The notes beneath the pieces were generated by a model. That model had not been told where the DNA came from. It saw only the letters and a list, made by a program, of their open reading frames with translations, and did not search any database. The position numbers and the translations under genes were made by a program. From NCBI GenBank assembly GCA_900759045.1, contig CAAETU010000079.1, positions 1 to 64,000 on the forward strand: 64,000 nucleotides of DNA, given 5' to 3'. The stretch's first letter is position 1. Every line of letters starts with the position of its first letter. This document shows positions 44,051-53,059 of the stretch, piece by piece. This DNA comes from an uncultured Collinsella sp. GTDB taxonomy: Bacteria; Actinomycetota; Coriobacteriia; Coriobacteriales; Coriobacteriaceae.

Positions 44051-45384
44051 GACCTCTCGCCTCCAAACAGATCGGAGCGCGATTCCAGATAGGCATCCAG
44101 GGCCTTAAGGGCGCGATCCGCGTAGGCCTGATAACGATCGCGCTTGCTGCGACGCTTACCGTCCTCGAGCGGCGGTACGAGGCCAAAGTTAACGTGCATG
44201 GGCTGGTAGCCCACCGTAGCCGGGTCGGTCGCATACCCCACGAGCGCGCCCAGGGCGCCCACGCGCGGCAGCTCGACGGGAGCAGCCTCGACAGCCTCGG
44301 CATAGGTGTTGAGCGCGGCGAGCAGACCCGTCGCCACGGCTTCCATGTACCCCTCGGTGCCGGTAATCTGGCCGGCAAGGCGCACGCTCGTGCCGGGCAC
44401 GGCAAAGGTGCCATCGAGCACGTGCGGCGCATCGACAAAGGTGTTGCGGTGCATGACGCCGTAGCGGAAGAACTCGGCGTTCTCCAGTCCGGGAACCATA
44501 CGAAAGACGCGCTTCTGTTCGCCGAAGGTCAGGTTGGTCTGGAAGCCAACCAGGTTATAGGCCGTCTTCTCCTTGTTCTCGGCGCGCAGCTGGATCGCCG
44601 CCCAGGGACGGCGACCGGTGCGCGGGTCGGTGAGCCCGACGGGCTTCATGGCACCAAAACGGATGGCATCCTTGCCCGTGCGCGCAACCTCCTCGGCAGG
44701 CTGGCAGGCCTGAAACAGGTCCCCGCCCTCAAAATCCTTGAGCACCACGCGATCGGCCGTGGTAAGCGCCTCGATAAAGGCCTCGTACTCTTCCTTGTTG
44801 AGCGGGGCATTGAGATAGTCGCCACTCCCCTGCTCCTCATAGCGCGACTGCGAGAACAGCACGTCCATATCGAGCGTAGAGGCATCGACAATCGGGGCGG
44901 CCGCGTCAAAGAACGCCAGGGCGTCACCACCGACGAGCTTCATGACCTCCTCGCTCAATGCCGGCGAGCATAGGGGGCCCGCGGCGATAACCACATGACC
45001 CTCGGGAATCTGGGTGACCTCGCCGTGGACGACCTCGATATTGGGGCGGGCGGCAACCTCAGCCTCGACGAGCTCGGAAAACTTGACGCGGTCGACCGCC
45101 AGGGCGCCGCCGGCAGGAACGGCCGCACGATGAGCGCAGTCGAGCAGCACAGAGCCCATGCGCTCGAGCTCGGCCTTCAGCAGACCGGCGGCGGAATCGG
45201 GACGGGTCGATTTAAACGAATTGGAGCAGACGAGCTCCGCCAAGTGATCGGTATGGTGGGCAGGAGAGCTTACCTGCGGGCGCATCTCGCACAGCTTTAC
45301 GGCGAACCCGCGATCTGCCAGCTGAATCGCGCATTCCGATCCCGCCAGACCGCCACCGATAACCGTCACCTGATCAAACAGCAT
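44047..45384 (-). CDS. trmFO: tRNA U54 methyltransferase TrmFO (folate/FAD dependent)
   Basis: Methylenetetrahydrofolate-dependent enzyme making m5U54 in tRNA of many Gram-positive bacteria. The FAD-binding GGGLAGSECA opens the protein, and the family stretch LVCSNSFKS with its catalytic cysteine follows near residue 55. It is 445 residues from ATG 45384, which has AAAGGTG at good spacing. Its last codons contain the ribosome site of the XerC-like gene. Confidence 0.96.
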   Translation of the reverse strand: MLFDQVTVIGGGLAGSECAIQLADRGFAVKLCEMRPQVSSPAHHTDHLAELVCSNSFKSTRPDSAAGLLKAELERMGSVLLDCAHRAAVPAGGALAVDRVKFSELVEAEVAARPNIEVVHGEVTQIPEGHVVIAAGPLCSPALSEEVMKLVGGDALAFFDAAAPIVDASTLDMDVLFSQSRYEEQGSGDYLNAPLNKEEYEAFIEALTTADRVVLKDFEGGDLFQACQPAEEVARTGKDAIRFGAMKPVGLTDPRTGRRPWAAIQLRAENKEKTAYNLVGFQTNLTFGEQKRVFRMVPGLENAEFFRYGVMHRNTFVDAPHVLDGTFAVPGTSVRLAGQITGTEGYMEAVATGLLAALNTYAEAVEAAPVELPRVGALGALVGYATDPATVGYQPMHVNFGLVPPLEDGKRRSKRDRYQAYADRALKALDAYLESRSDLFGGERS

Positions 45385-45398
45385 CTGCAAACACCTTT

Positions 45399-46331
45399 CT
45401 AATTGACACGTTTTCCATTGTGACCGAAGGGCGTCTGGGCGTGAAGGGCAAACTTGGAGGGCGCATACCTTCCATCCATCATGCGCTCGATGAGGCCCTC
45501 GAGCTCGAGTGAGCCCAGGAGCTTGAGCACACCGACGGCATCGAGCGAGACGAGTGTGGCGATGTCTTCAACCTTGAGCGGCGAGGCGATGAGGGCATGC
45601 ATCACGGCCCGCTGTGTGGGGTCAAGATCTGCGATACCGGGCGCATCGGGACGCGAGTAGCGCAGGGTACCGTAGATTCGAGAGATGGCCATCTCGATGG
45701 ACTCCTCGTCGATGATGCAGCAGGCCCCGTTGGCAATGAGGTAGTTGGTACCGCGCGACTCGGGTGACAAAATCGAACCCGGCACGGCAAGAAGCTCGCG
45801 CCCCAGGTCCATGGCGGCCTCCGCCGTCGAGAACGTGCCCGAAGGCATGCCAGCCTCCGACACGAAGAGCGCCTGCGAAAGCGCGGCAATCACCCGGTTA
45901 CGCCGCGGGAAGGCAAACTTACGTGGCCCCATACCCCAAGGCGAGATGGACACGACCGCGCCGCCCGTATCGATCGTGCGCGCGATGAGCCCCGCACTCG
46001 AGCGCGGGTAGACCACGTCGGCGCCCGTACCCAACACCACGACGTGCCTGCCACCGGCGTTGACCGCGGCCCAACCCGAGGCCTGATCGCAGCCGATCGC
46101 GCCGCCCGAGACCACCGTCACCCCCGCCTCGACCGCAACTTTCGCCGCCAGTTCTGCCACGGCCAGGCCGTACGGCGAGGCCTTGCGAGCGCCGATGATG
46201 GAGAGCGCCGGCGTCGAAAGCACCTCCGGGTCGCCACGCACGAACAGCGTCTGGGGAACATCAGAGAGCTCCAAAACGGCATCTGGATACAACGCGTCAC
46301 CGGGATGCAGCTCAAAAGTCTCCTCGGGCAT
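45399..46331 (-). CDS. dprA: DNA processing protein DprA
   Basis: Loads RecA on incoming single-stranded DNA during transformation. The 310-residue product has the Rossmann-like DprA core (SIIGARKASPYG, VVSGGAIGCDQASG, F-P-R-R-N-R-V-I-A-A-L-S) and a C-terminal winged-helix region. ATG 46331 has GGAGGG upstream and overlaps the comM stop by one base. Together with comM, comEA and comEC it suggests competence potential. Confidence 0.95.
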   Translation of the reverse strand: MPEETFELHPGDALYPDAVLELSDVPQTLFVRGDPEVLSTPALSIIGARKASPYGLAVAELAAKVAVEAGVTVVSGGAIGCDQASGWAAVNAGGRHVVVLGTGADVVYPRSSAGLIARTIDTGGAVVSISPWGMGPRKFAFPRRNRVIAALSQALFVSEAGMPSGTFSTAEAAMDLGRELLAVPGSILSPESRGTNYLIANGACCIIDEESIEMAISRIYGTLRYSRPDAPGIADLDPTQRAVMHALIASPLKVEDIATLVSLDAVGVLKLLGSLELEGLIERMMDGRYAPSKFALHAQTPFGHNGKRVN

Positions 46332-47854
46332 TACTGATCCCTCCTTCCCTGGTACATCGCCGCCTCGAGCACGTGGTCTTGCGTCACCCGCTCGCTTTCG
46401 GCGACATCGGCAATCGTGCGCGCGATGCGAATCAGGCGCACGATGCCGCGCCCCGTGAGATGAGTGCGTTTCGACAGGCCAAGTACGCATTTCTCGGCGG
46501 CCTCGTCGAGTGCAAAGGTCGACACGACGCCGTCAATGGACCGTGACTCATCGTGCTCGGCCTCGGCATCCGCATCATCCATACGGGACTCGCGCCAGGC
46601 ACGAAAAGCCCGACCGCGGACAACGTAGTCGCGCAGCTCGGCCGATGACATGCCCTCGGCGCCCTCGATAATCACCTGCGGATCGGGGCGGGTCACATCG
46701 AGCATCAGGTCGATACGGTCGGCCAAGGGACCGCGCAGCTTGGACCGGTAGCGCTCGACCATCGATGCCGAACAGCGACACGGAACCTCGCGATCGCCCA
46801 AAAAGCCGCAGGGACAGGGATTGCTCGCCGCAAGCAGCTGAAAGCGCGTGGGAAACGTGAAGGCACCGTCGACGCGTACGATCCTGACATAGCCGCGCTC
46901 GATAGGCTGACGAAGCGTCTGCAGCACACCGGTGGGAAACTCGGCAAGCTCGTCCAAAAAGAGCACGCCGCCATGGGCAAGGCTGATCTCGCCCGGATGC
47001 ACCGGGCGCCCTCCGCCAATAAGGCCCGCTGTCGAAATGCTGTGATGGGGGCTTCGAAACGGCCGATGCCCCGCAAGCAGCCCATCGATGTTCTCACCCA
47101 AGACCGAATGGATGCACAGCGCCTCTTGCTGGTCCTCAATGGAAAGCTCAGGCAATATACCCGTCATGCGGCGCGCAAGCATGGTCTTGCCCGAACCGGG
47201 CGAGCCGATCATGAGAAGGCCCAGCTCCCCTGCCGCCGCAAGCGCTATGCCGCGCTTGGCGACCTCCTGCCCCAACACATCGGCATAATCGAGCTCAGGC
47301 TCAAAGGTGGCCTCGAGCACTTCAGAATCCAGATAATGCCGAGCTGCCTCGCCCATACCGTGGGCAAGCTGCGACAGATGGTCGATAAAACCGCAATCGA
47401 CCCCCGCAAGCGGAACATGCTGGTCGGACCTACCGGCGATAAAAGACAGCCCCATATCGCGAGCCAGCAGCTGGAACGCCACCTCGCCCTTGACGGGAAG
47501 CACCGTGCCATCCAAGCCGAGCTCACCGGCAATGAGGCAGCGGTCGAGATTGTCGCGGGGAATCTGCCCGTCGGCTGCAAGCACCGCAATGGCTATCGGC
47601 AGGTCAAAACCACTACCGGTCTTTCGGATATCGCCCGGCGCCAGATTGACCGTAATGCCCGAGCGCGGGATCTCGAATCCGGCAGAGCGCATCGCGCAGC
47701 GAATACGTCCGCGCGACTCCATGACCTCCATGCTCGGGATGCCGAGCATCTGGATGCCCGGGATGCCGCCCGCAAGCGATACCTCGACGGTGACGGGAAT
47801 CGCCTCGACGCCGCGGATGCAGGCAGCGTGGACGGCAAAGGTTTCGAACGCCAT
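46331..47854 (-). CDS. comM: ComM/YifB family AAA+ ATPase (Mg-chelatase-like)
   Basis: Hexameric branch-migration helicase that promotes integration of transformed DNA. The 507-residue product has an N-terminal Lon-protease-like S5 fold domain (residues 1-165), Walker A GSPGSGKTML near residue 222, Walker B F-L-D-E-L-A-E-F, and a C-terminal zinc-like C-P-C-G region of the chelatase fold. ATG 47854 overlaps the yraN stop by one base. dprA follows it. Confidence 0.94.
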   Translation of the reverse strand: MAFETFAVHAACIRGVEAIPVTVEVSLAGGIPGIQMLGIPSMEVMESRGRIRCAMRSAGFEIPRSGITVNLAPGDIRKTGSGFDLPIAIAVLAADGQIPRDNLDRCLIAGELGLDGTVLPVKGEVAFQLLARDMGLSFIAGRSDQHVPLAGVDCGFIDHLSQLAHGMGEAARHYLDSEVLEATFEPELDYADVLGQEVAKRGIALAAAGELGLLMIGSPGSGKTMLARRMTGILPELSIEDQQEALCIHSVLGENIDGLLAGHRPFRSPHHSISTAGLIGGGRPVHPGEISLAHGGVLFLDELAEFPTGVLQTLRQPIERGYVRIVRVDGAFTFPTRFQLLAASNPCPCGFLGDREVPCRCSASMVERYRSKLRGPLADRIDLMLDVTRPDPQVIIEGAEGMSSAELRDYVVRGRAFRAWRESRMDDADAEAEHDESRSIDGVVSTFALDEAAEKCVLGLSKRTHLTGRGIVRLIRIARTIADVAESERVTQDHVLEAAMYQGRRDQ

Positions 47855-48339
47855 CACGACACCTGCCAATCAAACGCATTGTACTGGTGCTCGATCTCGG
47901 CGATATGCCCGCCGCGAATGGTGACGCCCACGGCATCGAAGCGGATCGCCTTGAGCGGATAATGCTCCATGAGATAGCAACTCGCGATGCGACGATAGCG
48001 CCGCTGCTTTTGGGCGTTCACCGCTTCCTCGGGAAACACCCGCGTATCGCAATCCAGCGCAACACGCCTGGTCTTGACCTCGGCCATCACCACCACATCG
48101 TCGAGCTCGTCGAGCAGCACCAGGTCGGCCTCGCCCTCCGAGCATCGATAGCCTTGTTCCAGCAATGCATAGCCGCGCTCGTTAAAGTAATCGATTGCGA
48201 TAAGCTCGCCCAGCATACCGAGCTCGCGAGGGCTGAGCCCCTTGATAAACTCAGGCGTGATCGACCCGCAATCGAGCTCCCCCTCTTCCCAACGTTCCTT
48301 GAGCTGCTGCGTCTTGCTCATTTTGGCTGCGGCACACAT
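47854..48339 (-). CDS. yraN: YraN/UPF0102 family nuclease-fold protein
   Basis: Small protein with a restriction-endonuclease-like fold and unproven function. The fold motif shows as G-E-A-D-L-V and M-A-E-V-K-T-R near residues 95-115, with R-x-A-E-L-like L-G-M-L-G-E-L-I-A upstream. The 161-residue ATG form carries a 30-residue N-terminal extension. AAAGGAG lies upstream. Coupled to comM and dprA, a pairing conserved in many bacteria and suggestive of DNA uptake or repair. Confidence 0.9.
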   Translation of the reverse strand: MCAAAKMSKTQQLKERWEEGELDCGSITPEFIKGLSPRELGMLGELIAIDYFNERGYALLEQGYRCSEGEADLVLLDELDDVVVMAEVKTRRVALDCDTRVFPEEAVNAQKQRRYRRIASCYLMEHYPLKAIRFDAVGVTIRGGHIAEIEHQYNAFDWQVS

Positions 48340-48442
48340 GGGGTCTCCTTTCCCACTCCCTGCATTGCCTCGATAATGAGGGCAGGTTTCATGCGGGTAA
48401 GTACCGGAAGCAAACCAATAGCAAACCAAATGCCGACAAATG

Positions 48443-48480
48443 AGGGGCCGCGCGCAACAATAGCGTTGCACACGGCCCCT
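48443..48480 (-). terminator. Hairpin downstream of rnhB
   Basis: AGGGGCCG pairs with CGGCCCCT (48473-48480), with inner GCAAC/GTTGC pairing. The minus-strand T-run is poor (CATTTG). It lies just past the rnhB stop. Confidence 0.55.
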
Positions 48481-48527
48481 ACCAGCAAGTTTATGGAACC
48501 CTTATGGTCCCAGTCTCCACAATTGGC

Positions 48528-49316
48528 CTAAAAAAGGCGCTCAGTCTGCAGAAAGTTTCCGCAAAAGCTCACGCGGTGCAGCGGACAAAGTCCATGTTTG
48601 CGAATGGCCTCGATGTGCTCGGGGCTTGCGTAGCCCTTCGACTCGGCCAAATGGTACTCGGGATATTCGGCATCGTACTCGACCATCATCTCGTCACGCG
48701 TGACCTTTGCCATGATGGATGCCGCGGCGATACAGGCGATCTTGGCATCGCCCTTGACCACGTCGCGCTCGTGGGGCACGGCGCCCAGGGGGTTACCGTC
48801 CATAAGCACGCAATCGGGCTCAAGCCCCGTATCTGCCACCGCACCCGCGACAGCGGCTCGAATGGCGCGGGCCATGCCCATCTCATCGATATCTGCAGGA
48901 GCGATATGGCAAAAGCCGATAGCAGTCGCCACCTCGGCAATCTTCACCGAAAGCAGCTCGCGGCGCGCCGGCGTGAGCTTTTTGGAATCGTTGATGCCCC
49001 AGATGCGCGGCTCCATCGGAAGACACACGGCACACACGGTCAGGGGACCCGCTACCGAGCCACGGCCCACCTCGTCGACGCCCACGACCACGCCATCACC
49101 GCCGAGCTCATGCATAAGCTCGTACATGCCGTTGACGCGCTCGCGTTCGGCAAGTTCCTTGGCATGGCGCTTAAGGGCACGTTCGCAAGCCTTGATCACC
49201 TGCTGGCGCGGATCCTCGCGATAATGCTCCACGAGGGCGGGAATCTCCTCGAAAGTGGCGCTCGCCAGCTCGCCGGCAACCTGCGATGCCGAAACCGAGC
49301 TCGTCATATTGGCCAT
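48528..49316 (-). CDS. rnhB: Ribonuclease HII
   Basis: Cleaves RNA in RNA-DNA hybrids and single ribonucleotides in DNA. Catalytic acidic residues appear in GVDEVGRGSVAGP near residue 83, with ADIDEMGMARA and VLMDGN later. The product is 262 residues because about 75 helical residues precede the core. ATG 49316 has AAGGAGG seven bases upstream. The rplS-rnhB-yraN-comM-dprA line is a common bacterial order. Confidence 0.96.
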   Translation of the reverse strand: MANMTSSVSASQVAGELASATFEEIPALVEHYREDPRQQVIKACERALKRHAKELAERERVNGMYELMHELGGDGVVVGVDEVGRGSVAGPLTVCAVCLPMEPRIWGINDSKKLTPARRELLSVKIAEVATAIGFCHIAPADIDEMGMARAIRAAVAGAVADTGLEPDCVLMDGNPLGAVPHERDVVKGDAKIACIAAASIMAKVTRDEMMVEYDAEYPEYHLAESKGYASPEHIEAIRKHGLCPLHRVSFCGNFLQTERLF

Positions 49317-49346
49317 ACCAGGCCCTCCTTGCATGCAAATCAGATA

Positions 49347-49375
49347 AAAAGAAGGGCCACCCGAAGGTGGCCCTT
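49347..49375 (-). terminator. Terminator of rplS
   Basis: A perfect 10-bp stem AAGGGCCACC/GGTGGCCCTT with a four-base TTCG loop on the minus strand, then CTTTTTA. It lies 35 bases past rplS and before rnhB. Confidence 0.88.
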
Positions 49376-49409
49376 GTGTCCAAACGAGTGGACGGACGCT
49401 GCGATCTTC

Positions 49410-49751
49410 TTAGCGCTTCTCGGGGATGCGAGCAGCCTTGCCCACCTTGTCGCGGAGGTAGTACAGCTTGGCGCGACGGACGCGACCATGACGAACGACC
49501 TCGAGCTTGGCGATCTTGGGGCTGTGAAGCGGGAAGGTACGCTCAACACCGACACCGAAGGAAATCTTGCGGACGGTGAAGGTCTCGCGGGCACCGGCGC
49601 CGGCCATGCGGATGACGTCGCCCTGGAAGACCTGGATGCGCTCGCGGTCGCCTTCCTTAATGCGGTAGTGAACCTTGACGTTGTCGGCGACGCGAACCTG
49701 AGGAATGTCCTCGCGGATCTGCTGACGCTCGATTGCGCGGATGTAATCCAT
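49410..49751 (-). CDS. rplS: 50S ribosomal protein L19
   Basis: Large-subunit protein at the interface with 16S rRNA. The 113-residue product has the L19 signature [16 protein letters not shown] and [14 protein letters not shown] chose ATG 49751 (MDYIRAIE), with AAGGA seven bases upstream, over a TTG two codons earlier. In most genomes rplS follows trmD; here it is about 7.9 kb away from trmD. Confidence 0.96.
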   Translation of the reverse strand: MDYIRAIERQQIREDIPQVRVADNVKVHYRIKEGDRERIQVFQGDVIRMAGAGARETFTVRKISFGVGVERTFPLHSPKIAKLEVVRHGRVRRAKLYYLRDKVGKAARIPEKR

Positions 49752-49820
49752 GTGCAATTCCTTACTCTTCTAGAGGTGCCGTACCACCTTGGCCGGCACG
49801 TAGTTGAACAAACGTATTCG

Positions 49821-49848
49821 AGTATACACGCGCGGGCTTCTGCTGCAA
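49821..49848 (-). promoter_or_regulatory. Promoter of rplS
   Basis: Minus-strand TTGCAG (49843-49848) and TATACT (49821-49826) are 16 bases apart with an upstream TG. It lies about 70 bases before the rplS start. Confidence 0.65.
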
Positions 49849-49894
49849 GAACAATTTTTTACGCAGACAAAAAGACAAAACCCGCACATGATAA

Positions 49895-49922
49895 CCGCCC
49901 GCCTCACGAATGAGACGGGCGG
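49895..49922 (-). terminator. Terminator of ppdK
   Basis: CCGCCCGCCTC pairs with GAGACGGGCGG with one mismatch around a 6-base loop. The following minus-strand sequence has T-rich stretches rather than one long run. It lies 39 bases past ppdK. Confidence 0.65.
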
Positions 49923-49960
49923 CGTGAAGGGGGCTACGCTAGGCGCCCAAACCCAAAACG

Positions 49961-52711
49961 TTAGGCGGAACGCTTGGCCTCGAGCTTGGCCTGGGCGGCA
50001 GCCAGGCGCGCGAGGGGCACGCGATAGGGCGAACAGGACACGTAGTCCACGTCGGCCACGTTAAACAGGGCCTTGATGGACTTGGGGTCGCCGCCGTGCT
50101 CGCCGCACACGCCAAAGTGCATGTCGGGGTTGGTGGCGCGACCTTTCTCGACGGCCATGCGCACGAGCTCCAGCACCGCCGAGTCGATGGTCTCGAAGGG
50201 GTTGTCCTTCAAGATCTTCTTGTGCAGGTACAGCGGGATGAACTTGGCCTCGGCGTCGTCGCGCGAGAAACCGAAGGTCGTCTGGGTAAGGTCGTTGGTA
50301 CCAAAGCAGAAGAAGTCGGCGTACTTCGCGATCTCATCGGCGACCATGCAGGCGCGCGGCAGCTCGAGCATCGTGCCCACGGGAATGTTGAGCTCGACGC
50401 CCTCCTCGGCGGAAACCTCGGCGATCACGCGCTCGATGACCTCGCGGATCTGGACATGCTCAGCCGTGATGGAGACGAGCGGACCCATAATCTCGGGACG
50501 CGGGTCGACGCCCTCCTTGATAAGGCGGGCGGCAGCCGTGGCGACGGCGCGAACCTGCATGAGCGGCAGGTCACCGAAGACGACGGACAGGCGCACGCCG
50601 CGCAGGCCGAGCATCGGATTGGACTCGACCATGCCGTCGATGCGACGTAGGCGGGCACGCAAGGCGGCAAGCTCTTCCTCGCCGGTGCCAGCGGCTTCCT
50701 TCTTGGTGATGGCGACCTCGAGCTCGCGAGGATTATCCAAGAACTCATGCAGCGGAGGATCGAGCAGACGAACGACTACATCGCGACCGGACATGGTCTT
50801 GAACATCGCCAGGAAGTCCTCCGTCTGGACCTTGAGCAGATCGGCGAGGGCCTGCTGCTTCACGGCCTCGTCGTCGGACAGGATGAAGCTCTGGATGATG
50901 TTCTTACGGTCGCCCAGGAACATATGCTCGGTGCGGCATAGGCCGATGGCCTCGGCGCCAAACTCGAGCGCGAGCGCGGCGTCCTCGGGGTTATCGGCGT
51001 TGACGCGTACGTGGTTGGCGTGGTCACAGGTCTCGTCCAGACGGATCTCGTCAGCCCAGGACAGGATGGTGTCCAGATCGCCGGTGAGCTCGGCCGAAAC
51101 CAGATCAACGGCGCCATCGACGACGATACCCTGGGTGCCGTCGATGGAGATGACATCACCCTCGCGCAGCACGCGGTCGCTGCCCTCGATGCGCACGACC
51201 TTCTCGGCGGCGTCGATGTGGAAGCGCTCGACGCCGCAGACGCAGGGCGTACCCATACCGCGGGCGATAACGGCGGCATGGCTCGTCTTGCCGCCGTGAC
51301 TGGTTAGGATGCCCTCGGCGGCGACCATGCCCTTCAGGTCGTCGGGGTTGGTCTCCCAGCGAACCAGAATGACCTTGTGGCCCTCGTTGGCGCGCGCGAC
51401 GGCATCGTCGCTCGAGAACACGACCTCGCCCACGGCGGCCCCGGGGCTGGCGTTAAGACCGCTGGCCAGAGCCTCGTACTTCTTGGAGGCGTCGAACTGC
51501 GGGTGCAGGAGCTGGTCGAGCTGCGCGGGATCGATGCGGCTCACGGCCTCCTCGCGGGTGATCAGGCCCTCCTCGACCATTTCGATGGCGATGCGTAGGG
51601 CGGCGGTGGCGGTGCGCTTTCCCACGCGGGTCTGGAGCATCCAGAGCTTACCCTGCTCGATGGTGAACTCGATATCGCACATGTCGCGGTAGTGATCCTC
51701 AAGCGTCAGGAAGACACGCTCAAGCTCCTCACCTGCAGACTCGAGGCCCGGGGTGGTCTTGAGGTCGGCGATGGGCTCGGTGTTGCGGATGCCGGCAACG
51801 ACGTCCTCGCCCTGGGCGTTAACCAGAAAGTCACCGTAGAACTCCTTGGTGCCGTCGGCCGGGTTGCGCGTAAAGGCAACGCCGGTCGCAGAGGTCTCGC
51901 CCTTGTTGCCAAAGGCCATGGCCTGAACGTTGACGGCGGTGCCGAGCTCATCAGAAATGCCATGCTGCTTGCGGTAGATGCAGGCGCGCTCGTTCATCCA
52001 GCTGCCAAAGACGGCCTGGATGGCAAGGCGCAGCTGGAGCTCCGGGTCGTGCGGGAAGACGGGCTTGCCGTCGGTAACCTCAAGCTCGGGATACAGGGCG
52101 GCCTCGACGTTCTCGGAGAAAATGCCCTTAAAAGTCTCGACGAGCTCCTGCAAGTCCTCGGCCGAAAGCTCGGAATCAACGCGGACGCCGGCAACCAGGC
52201 GGGCCTGGGTCAGGGCGTTTTCGAACAAGTCGGCATCAACACCCATAACGACGTTGGAGAACATCTGGATAAAGCGGCGGTAGCTATCCCAGGCAAAACG
52301 TGGATTATGCGTCTGGGCAATGAGACCCTGAACGGAGTCGTCGTTGAGGCCCAAGTTGAGGACCGTGTCCATCATGCCGGGCATGGAAAATGGAGCTCCC
52401 GAGCGAACCGACACGAGCAGCGGATCGGAGGCGTCGCCGAGCTTTTTGCCGCAGCGGGCCTCGAGGTCGGCCTCGGCGGCAACGATCTCATCGAGTGCGC
52501 CTTCGGGCCACACGTTGCCGGCGCCGGAGTACTCGACACAGGTCTGGCAGGTAATGGTAAAGCCACCGGGAACCGGCAGGCCGATGCGGCTCATCTCGGC
52601 AAGGTTTGCGCCCTTGCCGCCAAGCACGAAGTTCATGGACTTGTCGCCCTCAGTGACACAGGCGCCCTGGGCGTCGGTTCCAAAACGGTAAACCCTCTTG
52701 CAATCGCTCAC
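49961..52711 (-). CDS. ppdK: Pyruvate, phosphate dikinase
   Basis: Interconverts pyruvate, ATP and phosphate with PEP, AMP and pyrophosphate; in anaerobes it often serves PPi-based glycolysis. The 916-residue product has the N-terminal ATP-grasp region (LGGKGANLAEM), the swivelling His domain with G-G-K-T-S-H-A-A-V-I (catalytic His478, regulatory Thr476), and the C-terminal PEP/pyruvate barrel (GTNDLTQTTFGFSRDD). GTG start with GGGGAAG upstream. It is downstream of its probable regulator on the same strand. Confidence 0.97.
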   Translation of the reverse strand: MSDCKRVYRFGTDAQGACVTEGDKSMNFVLGGKGANLAEMSRIGLPVPGGFTITCQTCVEYSGAGNVWPEGALDEIVAAEADLEARCGKKLGDASDPLLVSVRSGAPFSMPGMMDTVLNLGLNDDSVQGLIAQTHNPRFAWDSYRRFIQMFSNVVMGVDADLFENALTQARLVAGVRVDSELSAEDLQELVETFKGIFSENVEAALYPELEVTDGKPVFPHDPELQLRLAIQAVFGSWMNERACIYRKQHGISDELGTAVNVQAMAFGNKGETSATGVAFTRNPADGTKEFYGDFLVNAQGEDVVAGIRNTEPIADLKTTPGLESAGEELERVFLTLEDHYRDMCDIEFTIEQGKLWMLQTRVGKRTATAALRIAIEMVEEGLITREEAVSRIDPAQLDQLLHPQFDASKKYEALASGLNASPGAAVGEVVFSSDDAVARANEGHKVILVRWETNPDDLKGMVAAEGILTSHGGKTSHAAVIARGMGTPCVCGVERFHIDAAEKVVRIEGSDRVLREGDVISIDGTQGIVVDGAVDLVSAELTGDLDTILSWADEIRLDETCDHANHVRVNADNPEDAALALEFGAEAIGLCRTEHMFLGDRKNIIQSFILSDDEAVKQQALADLLKVQTEDFLAMFKTMSGRDVVVRLLDPPLHEFLDNPRELEVAITKKEAAGTGEEELAALRARLRRIDGMVESNPMLGLRGVRLSVVFGDLPLMQVRAVATAAARLIKEGVDPRPEIMGPLVSITAEHVQIREVIERVIAEVSAEEGVELNIPVGTMLELPRACMVADEIAKYADFFCFGTNDLTQTTFGFSRDDAEAKFIPLYLHKKILKDNPFETIDSAVLELVRMAVEKGRATNPDMHFGVCGEHGGDPKSIKALFNVADVDYVSCSPYRVPLARLAAAQAKLEAKRSA

Positions 52712-52786
52712 GATACTTCCCCTTCCATGCGCTTACGCGCACGACCGTGGTAACGAATCGACTCGCCGGATGCGAGCCGTGAGGGT

Positions 52787-52792
52787 ACTATA
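52787..52792 (-). promoter_or_regulatory. Possible -10 of ppdK
   Basis: Minus-strand TATAGT lies 76 bases upstream of the ppdK GTG. No clear -35 is present. The region upstream holds repeated GGTAAA boxes that might supply activator binding. Confidence 0.35.
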
Positions 52793-52833
52793 CGGCGGGC
52801 ATTAAGCGAGCTTGCGTAGAGGGCGCGGGGTTT

Positions 52834-52880
52834 GGTAAACGTGGTAAATGTGGCGGTAAACGGTAGGTAAAGGTGGTTAC
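52834..52880. repeat. Cluster of GGTAAA boxes upstream of ppdK
   Basis: Four GGTAAA copies begin at 52834, 52843, 52855 and 52866 (spacings 9, 12 and 11), and the last forms a GGTAA/TTACC dyad with the following GGTTACC. A further dyad CTGCAA/TTGCAG lies at 52896-52912. Roughly helical spacing suggests an operator array; no regulator is known. Confidence 0.5.
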
Positions 52881-52949
52881 CTTATGAAGATACCACTGCA
52901 AGAGAATTGCAGGTCAAATGCAAGTTCTTTGCTAAATCGCTTTACCATA

Positions 52950-53059
52950 AGTAGCTAATTTGGGACGGGGCTTTTTTAGCTGCCCCCGCAGGCAATCGAC
53001 CAAAAAGATCGCGACCTCAGCCGGGGTAGCTAAAAAAGCCCCGTCCCAAATTAGCTACT
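52950..53059. repeat. BIME-like pair of 32-bp palindromic repeats
   Basis: Two perfect 32-bp inverted arms (52950-52981 and 53028-53059) flank a 46-base spacer that itself has CCCC/GGGG ends. Each arm starts AGTAGCTAATTTGGGACGGG and ends TTTTTTAGCT, so the unit has self-complementary ends TAGCTAA/TTAGCTA. A third copy is at 61048-61079. The right arm runs into the last codon and stop of the PPDK regulatory gene. Confidence 0.9.
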
